This document shows, one piece after another, positions 16,796-24,717 of a stretch of 64,000 bases of DNA. A program made the position numbers and the translations under genes. Position 1 is the stretch's first letter, and the number at the start of each line of letters is the position of its first letter. The notes under the pieces were generated by a model that was not told the DNA's origin, ran no database searches, and was given only the letters and a program-made list of their open reading frames with translations. Source of the DNA: Thermohalobaculum sp951813525 (GTDB lineage: Bacteria > Pseudomonadota > Alphaproteobacteria > Rhodobacterales > Rhodobacteraceae); NCBI GenBank assembly GCA_951813525.2, contig CATOTJ020000001.1, positions 1 to 64,000 of the forward strand, given 5' to 3'.

Positions 16796-17962
16796 ATGGA
16801 TGCACCCTCTGACGATATTGATCTGTTCGACGACGCCGTCATTCGCGATCCGTGGCCGCATTACGGGCGCTTACGTGCGCTTGGACCGGTCGTTTGGCTG
16901 CCGCGGCATGGGAATTATGCACTGACGCGCTACGACACAGTGCGCGCAGCGCTGCGCGATCACGGCACGTTCTGCAGTGGCCAGGGGGTTGCCGCAGATC
17001 GCTTTGGGTGCACCCATCTTCAGGGCAATACAGTTGCTTCCGATCCCCCTCGCCACTCAAAGCTCCGCGGTGCGATGTCACCGCCGCTGCAACGGCGCGA
17101 GCTGATCGAGATCCGGCCACGGATAGAAAGCATCGCCAACGAGCTGATCGGGCGTCTGGTGTCGCGCAAACGATTTGATGCCGTTACCGATCTTGCGCAG
17201 GTTTTACCGTTGCGGATCGTGACCGAGATGGTCGGTCTGCCGGAATTTGGCCGCGAGAACATGCTTAAATGGGCCGGTGCAGCGTTCGATGTTCTTGGGG
17301 TCCAGAATGCGCGAGGCCAGGCTGCATTGCCCGCAATAGCCGAGATGCGCGGCTTCATCGGCCAGGGTGTGACGCGCGAGACGTTGAAGCCCGGCAGTTG
17401 GACGGCACGGGTGCTGGATCTGGCCGATTGCGGCAAGCTGGACTCTGATCTCGCGCCCTTCGCGCTACGCGATTACATCAACCCCAGCTTGGATACCACG
17501 ATCTCGGCGATTGGGCATCTGATCGCCCAACTGGGTGCATGCCCCGATCAGTGGCAAACGCTTCGAGAGGAGCCGTTATTGATCCCGAATGCCGTTCATG
17601 AAGCCGTGCGGCTCGGCACCCCCATCCGGTCGTTCTCGCGGCACACGACCCGCGATATTGAAATTGACGGCGTTGCTGTCCCAGCCGGATCCCGGGTCAT
17701 GATGCTTTTTGCCTCGGCCAACCGGGATGCGCGGACCTTCGAAAACCCCGATGCGTTCGATGTTTGCAGGCAGAGCCGGCCCCATCTGGGTTTTGGGGCG
17801 GGTATCCACATGTGCATCGGAATGCATCTGGCCATCATCGAAATCGAAGCAATCCTCGACGCAATGGTTAGACATGTCGAACGGATCGAGGTCCGCGATA
17901 CCAAGATCAAGCTTAACAACACGATTTGTGGTTTCGAACATATCGACACATCCTTTCGATGA
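16796..17962 (+). CDS. Cytochrome P450
   Basis: A soluble bacterial P450 of 388 residues. The heme-binding loop is HLGFGAGIHMCIG with Cys340 as the thiolate ligand. The K-helix ExxR is EAVR near residue 265. The I-helix has NPSLDTT in place of the common AGxDTT, so the usual acidic-threonine pair is kept. It would hydroxylate a small organic substrate using a ferredoxin and reductase encoded elsewhere. I do not assign a CYP family; it is clearly not CYP153 like the two P450s further on. The start at the ATG at 16796 is chosen by length; the frame is open to a TTG at 16730. Confidence 0.9.
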   Translation: MDAPSDDIDLFDDAVIRDPWPHYGRLRALGPVVWLPRHGNYALTRYDTVRAALRDHGTFCSGQGVAADRFGCTHLQGNTVASDPPRHSKLRGAMSPPLQRRELIEIRPRIESIANELIGRLVSRKRFDAVTDLAQVLPLRIVTEMVGLPEFGRENMLKWAGAAFDVLGVQNARGQAALPAIAEMRGFIGQGVTRETLKPGSWTARVLDLADCGKLDSDLAPFALRDYINPSLDTTISAIGHLIAQLGACPDQWQTLREEPLLIPNAVHEAVRLGTPIRSFSRHTTRDIEIDGVAVPAGSRVMMLFASANRDARTFENPDAFDVCRQSRPHLGFGAGIHMCIGMHLAIIEIEAILDAMVRHVERIEVRDTKIKLNNTICGFEHIDTSFR

Positions 17963-18103
17963 TAATCAGGATGCAGAAATTCCGGCAACCCATTAGATAT
18001 GAACAGTATTTGAAGTTTCGGTGTCGTGGCTATTTCCGCGACTTTGGCAGGGGTCGGAGTGGTACAGCCGCCGGAAAAGTTTACGTTTGATTAAGATTCA
18101 AAA

Positions 18104-18118
18104 TTTACGTTTTGGTAA
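18104..18118 (+). promoter_or_regulatory. Copy of the TTTAC..GGTAA element
   Basis: TTTACGTTTTGGTAA, 30 bases upstream of the receiver gene start, matches the element at 16723 apart from one inserted base and the final A. A related TTTACGTTT lies at about 18080. Confidence 0.4.
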
Positions 18119-18147
18119 GAAATTTTGGCATTTGCGCGGTGTTTGTG

Positions 18148-18519
18148 ATGGAAGTTCTCGTCCTGGAAGATGACGACGCACTTCGGATGGCTTTCTCTGA
18201 TGCTCTGGAGGATTGCGGCTACGGTGTGTCATCCGCAGGGACGGTCGCCGAGGCACTGGCGCTTCTCAGGACAACTGACTTTCGGCTTCTTGTCCTGGAC
18301 CTGTTGGTCGGCGATGAAATGTCTCTTCCGATAGCCAGAGAAGCTGCACATTCATTGCCGGACGCGGACGTCATTGTCGTCACTGGTTCCGATCAATTTC
18401 CTCGTGGCGAATTGCACGATTCATTGGTGAATGTCTCTTGGTCGCTCCGCAAACCGGTGCCATTAGCTGATCTAACGGCATTGGCCCAGCACGCCGAACG
18501 ACGTGGCCGACAGATGTAA
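18148..18519 (+). CDS. Single-domain response regulator (receiver)
   Basis: A 123-residue CheY-like receiver without output domain. The acidic pocket EDDD is at residues 8-10, the phosphoacceptor is Asp51 (LLVLDLLVGDE), the switch Thr is in VVTGSD, and the Lys is in SLRKPVPL. The ATG at 18148 is taken because MEVLVLEDDD is the normal receiver start. It lies 86 bases upstream of a small operon encoding a damaged binding protein, a histidine kinase and a second receiver, so it is probably part of the same relay. Confidence 0.87.
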   Translation: MEVLVLEDDDALRMAFSDALEDCGYGVSSAGTVAEALALLRTTDFRLLVLDLLVGDEMSLPIAREAAHSLPDADVIVVTGSDQFPRGELHDSLVNVSWSLRKPVPLADLTALAQHAERRGRQM

Positions 18520-18605
18520 AATTCCGACAGTGACCTTGGGTAGTACCCGATGCCGCTACCTCGTAGCAGGTGCGGAAAGGCACGAGGCATGCAGGGGAGG
18601 CAAGA

Positions 18606-18905
18606 ATGGCCGGGAAGATCGGCGAAGGCAGTTTGAACCGAATTTGGCAGGCAGCAACATGTCTGCTGGCGGCATCGGTGCTTGCATTCACACCGATCAG
18701 TGGCGCCGGCGCGGCGGATGAACTCACGATCGTCGCAGATGAATGGCCGCCGAATTCGGGTGAGGCTCTTCCGGGAAGTGGTATGTCACCCGACATCATC
18801 GCGTCCGTTCTTCAGCAGATCCTCCGGGATTTCAGCCGATCGCTCGCAGAAATGCGGCGCGACGGGCCCTTAGCCGCGCTCGTCCGGCAACATCGGGGCC
18901 GGTAA
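18606..18905 (+). pseudogene. Periplasmic solute-binding protein (SBP_bac_3 type) with internal deletion
   Basis: A 99-residue reading frame with a signal peptide (LLAASVLAFTPISGAGAA) followed by the mature N-terminus of a family-3 solute-binding protein (ADELTIVADEWPPNSG..GMSPDII). After residue 65 the sequence changes abruptly to what reads as the C-terminal end of such proteins (SLAEMRRDGPLAALVRQH). Normal members are about 250 residues, so roughly 150 central residues, including the ligand site, seem to have been lost in frame. GGGGAGG lies five bases before the ATG, so translation may continue. The stop is three bases before the kinase start. A functional short peptide cannot be ruled out. 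Confidence 0.6.
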
Positions 18906-18908
18906 CCC

Positions 18909-20405
18909 GTGTTCAACCGACCATTACAGGCCTTTGGGCCGCGCAATCGGCTGGGGCGCCGTCTGATATTTCTGATGGTGCTGTCGAGCGCCGTTCTTTC
19001 GACGGTCGCCGCCGGGATTCAACTTTATTACAGCTATCAGCGGGACAGCAGCGAAGTGTTGCAGACCTTCGGCGTAGTTGATCAAAGTTTTCGCGACAGC
19101 TTGGAACGGGCTGTCTGGCAGTTCAACTTCCCTCAGGTTGAATCAATCCTTGAGGGTATCGTCGCCAATCCAAACGTTTCCGGAGTATCCTTGGTCTCGA
19201 GTACCGGCCAAACTTGGCAACGAGGGCAGTCGCCGGGCGATATGGACGAGTTCAGCCGACCGTTCCAACTCACATATCGTGGCAGCAGCGGTCCGCAGCA
19301 AATTGTCGGGGAACTGCGCGTTTCGCTGACACTGGACGACGTGCGCGACCGATTATGGGCACAGTTTTGGACGATGTTTCTGTCCAATGTCGCCAAAACT
19401 CTGGTCGCTTCGCTTGTTATGATGTTGCTGTTCTATTTGCTGGTCGCACGACATCTGAGAACAACCGCGCGATATGTTGCGAGGACAGACTGGATCAGAT
19501 CAGGGCGCGCACTGGCACTCGATCGAAGGTCAGCAAACGAGCCAGACGATCTGGACAATGTCGTCACGGCCATCAATCACGCCCGAGGTAAAGTGTTGCA
19601 GTCTGTCAGCGGTCTTGAACGCGAGATTGATGTGAGGCGGCAAGCCGAGCAAGAGGCGACCAGAGCAAGCGAGGCGAAATCAGCGTTTCTGGCAACGATG
19701 AGCCATGAGGTCCGGACCCCGATCAATGCTATTATGGGGCTGCTCGAGTTGATCGAGAGGGCCGACATTCCTGCCCGTCAGCGCCGCCAGGCGAAGGCAG
19801 GACGCTCGTCTGCCGAGGCACTGTTATACCAGCTTACGAACGTTCTCGAGGTTTCCAGACTCGAGGCGCATGCGATCAACCTTTTGATTGAGCCGGTAAA
19901 CATGAACGAGTTCGTCGAGGAGTTGCGGGCACTGCTGGAAGGCGTAATCGCTCGATCCGAGAAGCCAATTGCCGGTGCCGTGCTCTCTCGCCTGAAATCC
20001 ACCGAAGACATGAATCTCGACCGAAGACGCCTGCTCGAAATTGTGTCGAACCTGATAGACAATGCTGTTCGTTTCACCGAACAGGGCCGCATAGACGTCA
20101 ACTTGGACATCATGGGGCCTGTTGATGATGCCATCATCATGGTTCAGGTTCAGGACACCGGGATCGGAATCGCCGAAGATCACTTGGAACGGATTTTCGA
20201 CCGGTTTGCACAGGTCGAGAATCCGCTGACCAGGAAAATGGGGGGATCAGGCTTGGGCCTCGCGATATCTAGAGGCCTCGCACAACTTATGGGCGGGGAT
20301 TTACGTGTTGAGAGTTGCGTTGGCCAGGGTTCTAGATTTACTTTAACGATTCCCGCAACACGAGAAACAATCGAGGAAAAATCGCGTGAAAGTTCTAGTA
20401 GTTGA
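18909..20405 (+). CDS. Membrane sensor histidine kinase
   Basis: A 498-residue kinase. TM1 at about 17-37, a periplasmic sensor of about 115 residues, TM2 at about 157-180, then a cytoplasmic linker, HisKA (SHEVRTP with phosphoacceptor His266) and an HATPase domain: N box NLIDNAVRF near 380, G1 DTGIGI near 417, G2 GSGLGLA near 445. All catalytic boxes are intact. The start is GTG, three bases after the truncated binding-protein gene, suggesting coupled translation. The 3' end overlaps the next receiver gene by 20 bases. Kinases of this layout are often paired with a periplasmic binding protein that senses a ligand; here that partner is broken. Confidence 0.92.
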   Translation: MFNRPLQAFGPRNRLGRRLIFLMVLSSAVLSTVAAGIQLYYSYQRDSSEVLQTFGVVDQSFRDSLERAVWQFNFPQVESILEGIVANPNVSGVSLVSSTGQTWQRGQSPGDMDEFSRPFQLTYRGSSGPQQIVGELRVSLTLDDVRDRLWAQFWTMFLSNVAKTLVASLVMMLLFYLLVARHLRTTARYVARTDWIRSGRALALDRRSANEPDDLDNVVTAINHARGKVLQSVSGLEREIDVRRQAEQEATRASEAKSAFLATMSHEVRTPINAIMGLLELIERADIPARQRRQAKAGRSSAEALLYQLTNVLEVSRLEAHAINLLIEPVNMNEFVEELRALLEGVIARSEKPIAGAVLSRLKSTEDMNLDRRRLLEIVSNLIDNAVRFTEQGRIDVNLDIMGPVDDAIIMVQVQDTGIGIAEDHLERIFDRFAQVENPLTRKMGGSGLGLAISRGLAQLMGGDLRVESCVGQGSRFTLTIPATRETIEEKSRESSSS

Positions 20406-20757
20406 AGACGACACCATCACGCGATTCATGATGACCGAGATGTGTGACGAACTTGGATACAGCGCAGACACTGCTGCAAATGGAAAGCAGTGCCTCGATT
20501 TGATCGAGAAGGACCCCTCGGCGTTCGACGTTATTTTGATGGACATTCATATGCCCGAAATGTCCGGGCTGGATGTCAGTAACGAAATCCGGGAAGCGGA
20601 ATCCGATCCACCGAAGAATCTGCCGATATTTGCTGTCACGGCCGACGAAGCTTGGCATGACGAGAAACGCTGCAAAAGCGTTGGATTCACCGGTGTGATC
20701 CCAAAGCCTGTCTCGATTTCAGCGCTGACGGATGTTTTGGACGCCTATTCCAGCTAG
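20386..20757 (+). CDS. CheY-like response regulator
   Basis: A 123-residue receiver with EDD at 7-9, phosphoacceptor Asp53 (VILMDIHMPEM), switch Thr in AVTADE and Lys in IPKPVS. It starts with GTG and overlaps the kinase gene by 20 bases; GAGGAAA upstream can serve as ribosome-binding site. There is no output domain, so the signal must pass to another protein by phosphotransfer or protein contact. It is the obvious partner of the kinase. Confidence 0.9.
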   Translation: MKVLVVEDDTITRFMMTEMCDELGYSADTAANGKQCLDLIEKDPSAFDVILMDIHMPEMSGLDVSNEIREAESDPPKNLPIFAVTADEAWHDEKRCKSVGFTGVIPKPVSISALTDVLDAYSS

Positions 20758-20906
20758 CTTTGCAACATTTCGCAGAGGCTACCCTTCCGACGCACACAAC
20801 CGGGTAGGGGCGCTGCGCGTTTGGCAAGCGATTGTCGGCGGCTCTGATTTTTGCCGTAATGTCATACCGTCAATCGACGCGGCGCGGTGCGCAGATTTTT
20901 CGCGAG

Positions 20907-21950
20907 CTAGACGTCTTCGAACACCTTCGGCACTACGCCTCCGGCCCCGTCTTCCAGCCAATCGGGGGTCGGCAGGCCCTTTTCCCGCAGGAAAGATGGG
21001 TTGAACAGTTTTGACTGATACCGGCTGCCATAATCGCACAGGATCGTCACAATGGTTTTGCCAGGTCCCAACTCGCGCGCCAGACGGATCGCGCCGGCGA
21101 CGTTGATACCGGTCGAGAGCCCCATACACAGACCTTCATCGCGCAACAGATCGAAGACGACCGGAATTCCTTCGGCATCGGGGATCTGGAAGGGATGATC
21201 GATTTCCAGGCCCTCAAGATTGGCTGTGATGCGGCCCTGGCCGATCCCCTCCGATATGGACGACCCTTCGGCCTTCAACTGGCCATTGGCGAAATAGTTG
21301 TAAAGTGCCGCGCCCATCGGGTCGGCGAGGCCGATTTGGACGTTCGGGTTTCTTGCCCGCAACGCATCCGCAGTCCCGGCCAGGGTGCCGCCCGATCCGA
21401 CGGCGCAGATAAAACCGTCGACACCACCTTGGGTCTGGTCCCAGATTTCGGGCCCGGTCGAATCGACATGGGCCTGACGATTGGCGACATTGTCGAACTG
21501 ATTGGCCCAGATGGCGCCGTTAGGTTCTGTTTCGTTCAACTTCGCCGCCAATCGGCCCGAGTATTTCACATAGTTGTTCGGGTTTTTGTAGGCGACCGCC
21601 GGAACCTCGACCAGCTGCGCACCGGCCAGACGCAGCATGTCCTTCTTCTCCTGGCTCTGCGTCTCCGGGATCACGATGACCGATTTGAAGCCCATTGCCG
21701 TACCGACCAGGCTGAGACCGATCCCGGTATTGCCTGCGGTTCCTTCGACGATTGTGCCACCCGTGCGCAGTTGGCCGTTGGCGATCGCTTCGTTGATGAT
21801 CCATTTGGCAGCGCGGTCCTTGACCGATTGCCCGGGGTTCATGAACTCTGCCTTGCCCAGGATTTCACATCCCGTGATCTCTGATGCCTTCTCAAGCCGG
21901 ATCAGCGGCGTATTTCCAACGGCGTCCGGCAAATTTTTGTAGATTGTCAT
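20907..21950 (-). CDS. cysK: Cysteine synthase / PLP-dependent beta-replacing enzyme
   Basis: A 347-residue fold-type II PLP enzyme converting O-acetylserine and sulfide to cysteine, or a close relative. PLP-binding Lys44 is in GQSVKDRA; the substrate loop is EGTAGNTGIGL (about 71-81); the phosphate-binding glycine loop is AVGSGGTLAG near 185. TILCDYGSRY(Q) lies near the C-terminus with a 30-residue tail (WLEDGAGGVVPKVF) longer than in classical CysK. The ATG at 21950 fits the family; the 34 upstream residues of open frame do not. It is upstream of nothing on its strand and convergent to the receiver gene. Cystathionine beta-synthase-like activity is an alternative. Confidence 0.88.
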   Translation of the reverse strand: MTIYKNLPDAVGNTPLIRLEKASEITGCEILGKAEFMNPGQSVKDRAAKWIINEAIANGQLRTGGTIVEGTAGNTGIGLSLVGTAMGFKSVIVIPETQSQEKKDMLRLAGAQLVEVPAVAYKNPNNYVKYSGRLAAKLNETEPNGAIWANQFDNVANRQAHVDSTGPEIWDQTQGGVDGFICAVGSGGTLAGTADALRARNPNVQIGLADPMGAALYNYFANGQLKAEGSSISEGIGQGRITANLEGLEIDHPFQIPDAEGIPVVFDLLRDEGLCMGLSTGINVAGAIRLARELGPGKTIVTILCDYGSRYQSKLFNPSFLREKGLPTPDWLEDGAGGVVPKVFEDV

Positions 21951-22052
21951 GATCTGCGCATCCCGTTCGTGAATAGGTTCCGTTTGACCTAGCGTGCCCC
22001 CAGGCGGCCTGCAAGGGGGCGGGCGTTCGACGTTTCGTCGAGCCGTCGTCAC

Positions 22053-23195
22053 TCAGGCCAGCGGCGGCAGCCACTCGCGCTGCAGCCTGACGCGGTTCTG
22101 GCGCAGCCACATCAGCGTCAGGATCGCCGGAGCGTTGTTGATCTCTCCGCTGCTGACCGCCGCCAGCGCCTGTTCCAGCGAGCACGTGAAAGCGCGGATG
22201 TCCTCGTTTTCATGGGCAACGCCGTAAACGCCGCCCTCGCCATCGAGCGGAGCATATCCGATATAGGACGTGATATGCTCGGCAGCGATCCCGGGCGTCG
22301 AATAATAGCGGGCGACAATCTCGATCTGCGCCAGGGTGACACCGCCCTCTTCCTCGGCCTCGCGGCGCGCGCAAAGTTCAGCATCGGTTTCCTGATCAAT
22401 GCGCCCCGCAATTGCCTCGATTCCCCACGGACAATCATCGCCGCGGGCGAACATCGGCGCCCGGAACTGTTCGATCAACATCACCCGGTCGGTTACCGGA
22501 TCATAGGGCACGACAGTGACCGCATCGCCCGAGGTCAAGACAGTACGTTCGACCGGCTCGGACATCGTGCCGTCGAACTTGCGATGGCGCAGTCGATGTT
22601 GTTCCAGCGCGAAATAAGCGGTGTATGGGCGGCCGACATGCTCGGAGACAACGTCTTGCGGTGAACGCGCCGCCCGCAAAGTGCCTGTGACCGGCGTATC
22701 GGCACGGGCACGGGCGCGCATCCGGGCGCGGATCAAAATGCCGTGCCATATCCGTTCGATCTGATCCGTTGGAACGATGTCGATATGCGCCATCAGTTCG
22801 GCAGCGGCTTCATGGGCAACAATGCGCTCGTCGCGTTGCCAGGCCTCGAAATCCCATGCCGTGTCGGTTTCCACGGCCTTGCCGGTCGCCGCAAAATGCT
22901 GCACCTGCGTCGCGGCCCCGGAAATCACGACCTCTATCGGCTGTAATCCGTATTCGGTCTCCTCGAAGTAGTCCAATCGCCGCAGATCATCTTCGCCCAA
23001 GCTTGAAACGACGATCCCGGGCGCCGAACGCCCGGATTGCCGAACCAGGTGGGGGTAGGCCTCGTTCTTCAACATGCAGGCAAGATGGTCGGGTGCAGAC
23101 GCGTCAGCGATATCTGACGGATCGACTTCGCGTCCCAACACAATTTCCAGCAGTGAAGGATCGCGCAGTGTTCCGAAAAAGAAAATCTGGGTCAT
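22053..23195 (-). CDS. Fusion of gamma-glutamylcyclotransferase-like and Nudix hydrolase domains
   Basis: A 380-residue two-domain protein. Residues 1 to about 150 are an AIG2/GGCT-like domain (FFFGTLRDPSLL at the N-terminus, LDYFEETEYG near 75). Residues about 190-380 are a Nudix hydrolase of the ADP-ribose pyrophosphatase type (VTVVPYDPVTDRVMLIEQFR, AGRID..., and REAEEEGG). The Nudix box is one residue shorter than the consensus between the Gly and the first Glu, but REAEEEGG is intact. Such fusions occur in Rhodobacterales and would hydrolyse ADP-ribose or a related nucleotide; the role of the first domain is unclear. It is divergent from the ChrR-like gene. Confidence 0.85.
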   Translation of the reverse strand: MTQIFFFGTLRDPSLLEIVLGREVDPSDIADASAPDHLACMLKNEAYPHLVRQSGRSAPGIVVSSLGEDDLRRLDYFEETEYGLQPIEVVISGAATQVQHFAATGKAVETDTAWDFEAWQRDERIVAHEAAAELMAHIDIVPTDQIERIWHGILIRARMRARARADTPVTGTLRAARSPQDVVSEHVGRPYTAYFALEQHRLRHRKFDGTMSEPVERTVLTSGDAVTVVPYDPVTDRVMLIEQFRAPMFARGDDCPWGIEAIAGRIDQETDAELCARREAEEEGGVTLAQIEIVARYYSTPGIAAEHITSYIGYAPLDGEGGVYGVAHENEDIRAFTCSLEQALAAVSSGEINNAPAILTLMWLRQNRVRLQREWLPPLA

Positions 23196-23369
23196 CCGCG
23201 TGCTCCGGTCGAAGGTCGTCAGCCACCGTTTCGGACTACATGATGATATGGGGGTGCGCGACTGACCGCGTTGTCGCGCCGGTTCGGTGGCAACGATTTC
23301 ATTCTGCGAGTGCCAGTTTCACGTTTTTTTGCTGATACGGCCAAAATTGAAGCTATGTTCAGCGATGGG

Positions 23370-23398
23370 TGATCCAATGCCGAAATGGCTGCGTACTA
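23370..23398 (+). promoter_or_regulatory. Candidate RpoE-like promoter of the ChrR-like gene
   Basis: TGATCC at 23370 and TACTA at 23394 are separated by 18 bases, as in group IV sigma (RpoE/ChrR) promoters with TGATCC-N18-TAAGA. The -10 half is imperfect. It makes sense only if the protein starts at 23433, which is also the start that aligns with ChrR. Confidence 0.35.
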
Positions 23399-23432
23399 CC
23401 TGAAGAACGAAGACTGGGACTGCGGAGCCTCG

Positions 23433-24074
23433 ATGCCGGAGCATCTTGTACCAGAAGAGTTGTTGGCGGAATACGCAACGGGTGCAGCTTCACCCGGTGT
23501 GTCGCTATTGGTTGCTGCGCAATTGACCCATTCGCCGGAAGGGCGGCGGGTTGTGCAGGAATACGAACAATTGGGCGGGGTTGTTTTGCGGGGCGAGCCG
23601 GTCGCGCAAATGCGTGAGGACGCGCTTGAAAATGCGCTGGCGGCGATCGACGCCGCGCCCGACGCCATTTCGGACTCGAAACCGCGCCTGAAAGCTGGCC
23701 CCTTGCCTGCGCCGGTGATGGAGCGGTTGGGCATTCCGTTCGAAGACATCCGCTGGCGGTTCCGGCTGCCTGGCGTAGCCGCTCATGATTTCGACGGGTT
23801 TGGTGACGAAAAAGTTTCGCTGTTGCGGGTCAAGCCCGGCACATCGGTGCCGCAACATACGCATCACGGTGTCGAGATGACACTGGTGCTGTCGGGTTGC
23901 CTGGAAGATGGCGGCGTTGAATACCGGGCAGGCGATGTTGCGATAAACGACGAGGACGACGATCACCGTCCGCGCGCTTTGGATGGTGAAATCTGTTATT
24001 GCCTTATTGTCCAGCGCGGCGATCTGCACTTTACCGGCACGTTCTCTCGGTTCCTGAACATCCTCGGAGAGTGA
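23433..24074 (+). CDS. ChrR-like cupin protein lacking the anti-sigma zinc site
   Basis: A 213-residue protein colinear with ChrR, the anti-sigma factor of the singlet-oxygen sigma factor RpoE. The N-terminal domain matches ChrR in pattern (LLAEYATGAASPGVSLLVAA), but the zinc ligands expected at His31, Cys35 and Cys38 of ChrR are Gln30, Ser34 and Gly37 here. The C-terminal cupin keeps all four metal ligands: His142, His144, Glu148 and His178 (QHTHHGVE and DDHRPR). No sigma factor gene is adjacent. The ATG at 23433 has GGAG six bases upstream and aligns with the ChrR start; an ATG at 23385 would add 16 residues. It heads a probable operon with a DUF6134 protein and an SDR. Confidence 0.82.
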   Translation: MPEHLVPEELLAEYATGAASPGVSLLVAAQLTHSPEGRRVVQEYEQLGGVVLRGEPVAQMREDALENALAAIDAAPDAISDSKPRLKAGPLPAPVMERLGIPFEDIRWRFRLPGVAAHDFDGFGDEKVSLLRVKPGTSVPQHTHHGVEMTLVLSGCLEDGGVEYRAGDVAINDEDDDHRPRALDGEICYCLIVQRGDLHFTGTFSRFLNILGE

Positions 24075-24078
24075 TCTC

Positions 24079-24717
24079 ATGCAAAGACGGACTTTTCTGG
24101 CGGGCACCGGCGCGTGTCTGCTGGCCGCGCCATCGATTGCCGCGGCCTCGACAGGTCGGCGGTTCAAGATCTGGCGCAATGGCGATGTGATTGGCTCGCA
24201 CATCATGGAGGCGGTCGGGCGCGATGGGCAATTCGAGATCGAGATCGAAATCCTGATTGCCGTGAAAGTCCTGGGGATCACGGCCTTCCGTTACGAGCTG
24301 CGCAATCGCGAAGTCTGGAAGGGCGGAAGCATCGTATCCGTCGACAGCAAGGTTCATGACGATGGCGACAAAGAGTTTGCCAAGGTCACTGCCAAAAACG
24401 GGGCACTACAGGTCAATGGGTCCCGTCATTCCGGTGAAGTCAGCCCCGACGCCGTCACGACCAGTTATTTTGCGAAGCCGTTTTTGCGCCGCGCTCCCTG
24501 GATATCAACCCAAAGCGGCGACCCGCTTGATGTCTCGATCGCCCCGGTCGGCGGGCGGGCCGGATGGCATCAAGTGACCGGCGGACTGAGGACGACACTT
24601 GGCTATGATGGGAATGGCGAGTGGACAGGCTGCGAGTTCGATGCCGGCGGCGAACTGGCAACCTATGACTTGGAAGGGCCGGTCGGCAATATTGCCAAGC
24701 TTTGGTCAGGCGCTTGA
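24079..24717 (+). CDS. DUF6134-like exported protein
   Basis: A 212-residue protein with a twin-arginine-like leader (QRRTFLAG, then CLLAAPSIAAA; cleavage near residue 23), so it is probably exported by Tat or Sec. The mature part (RFKIWRNGDVIGSHIM..., VLGITAFRYELRNREVWKGG..., repeated beta-strand patterns) matches the DUF6134 family as I recall it; the function is unknown. It starts four bases after the ChrR-like gene and its stop overlaps the TTG start of the SDR, so the three are likely cotranscribed. Confidence 0.75.
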   Translation: MQRRTFLAGTGACLLAAPSIAAASTGRRFKIWRNGDVIGSHIMEAVGRDGQFEIEIEILIAVKVLGITAFRYELRNREVWKGGSIVSVDSKVHDDGDKEFAKVTAKNGALQVNGSRHSGEVSPDAVTTSYFAKPFLRRAPWISTQSGDPLDVSIAPVGGRAGWHQVTGGLRTTLGYDGNGEWTGCEFDAGGELATYDLEGPVGNIAKLWSGA

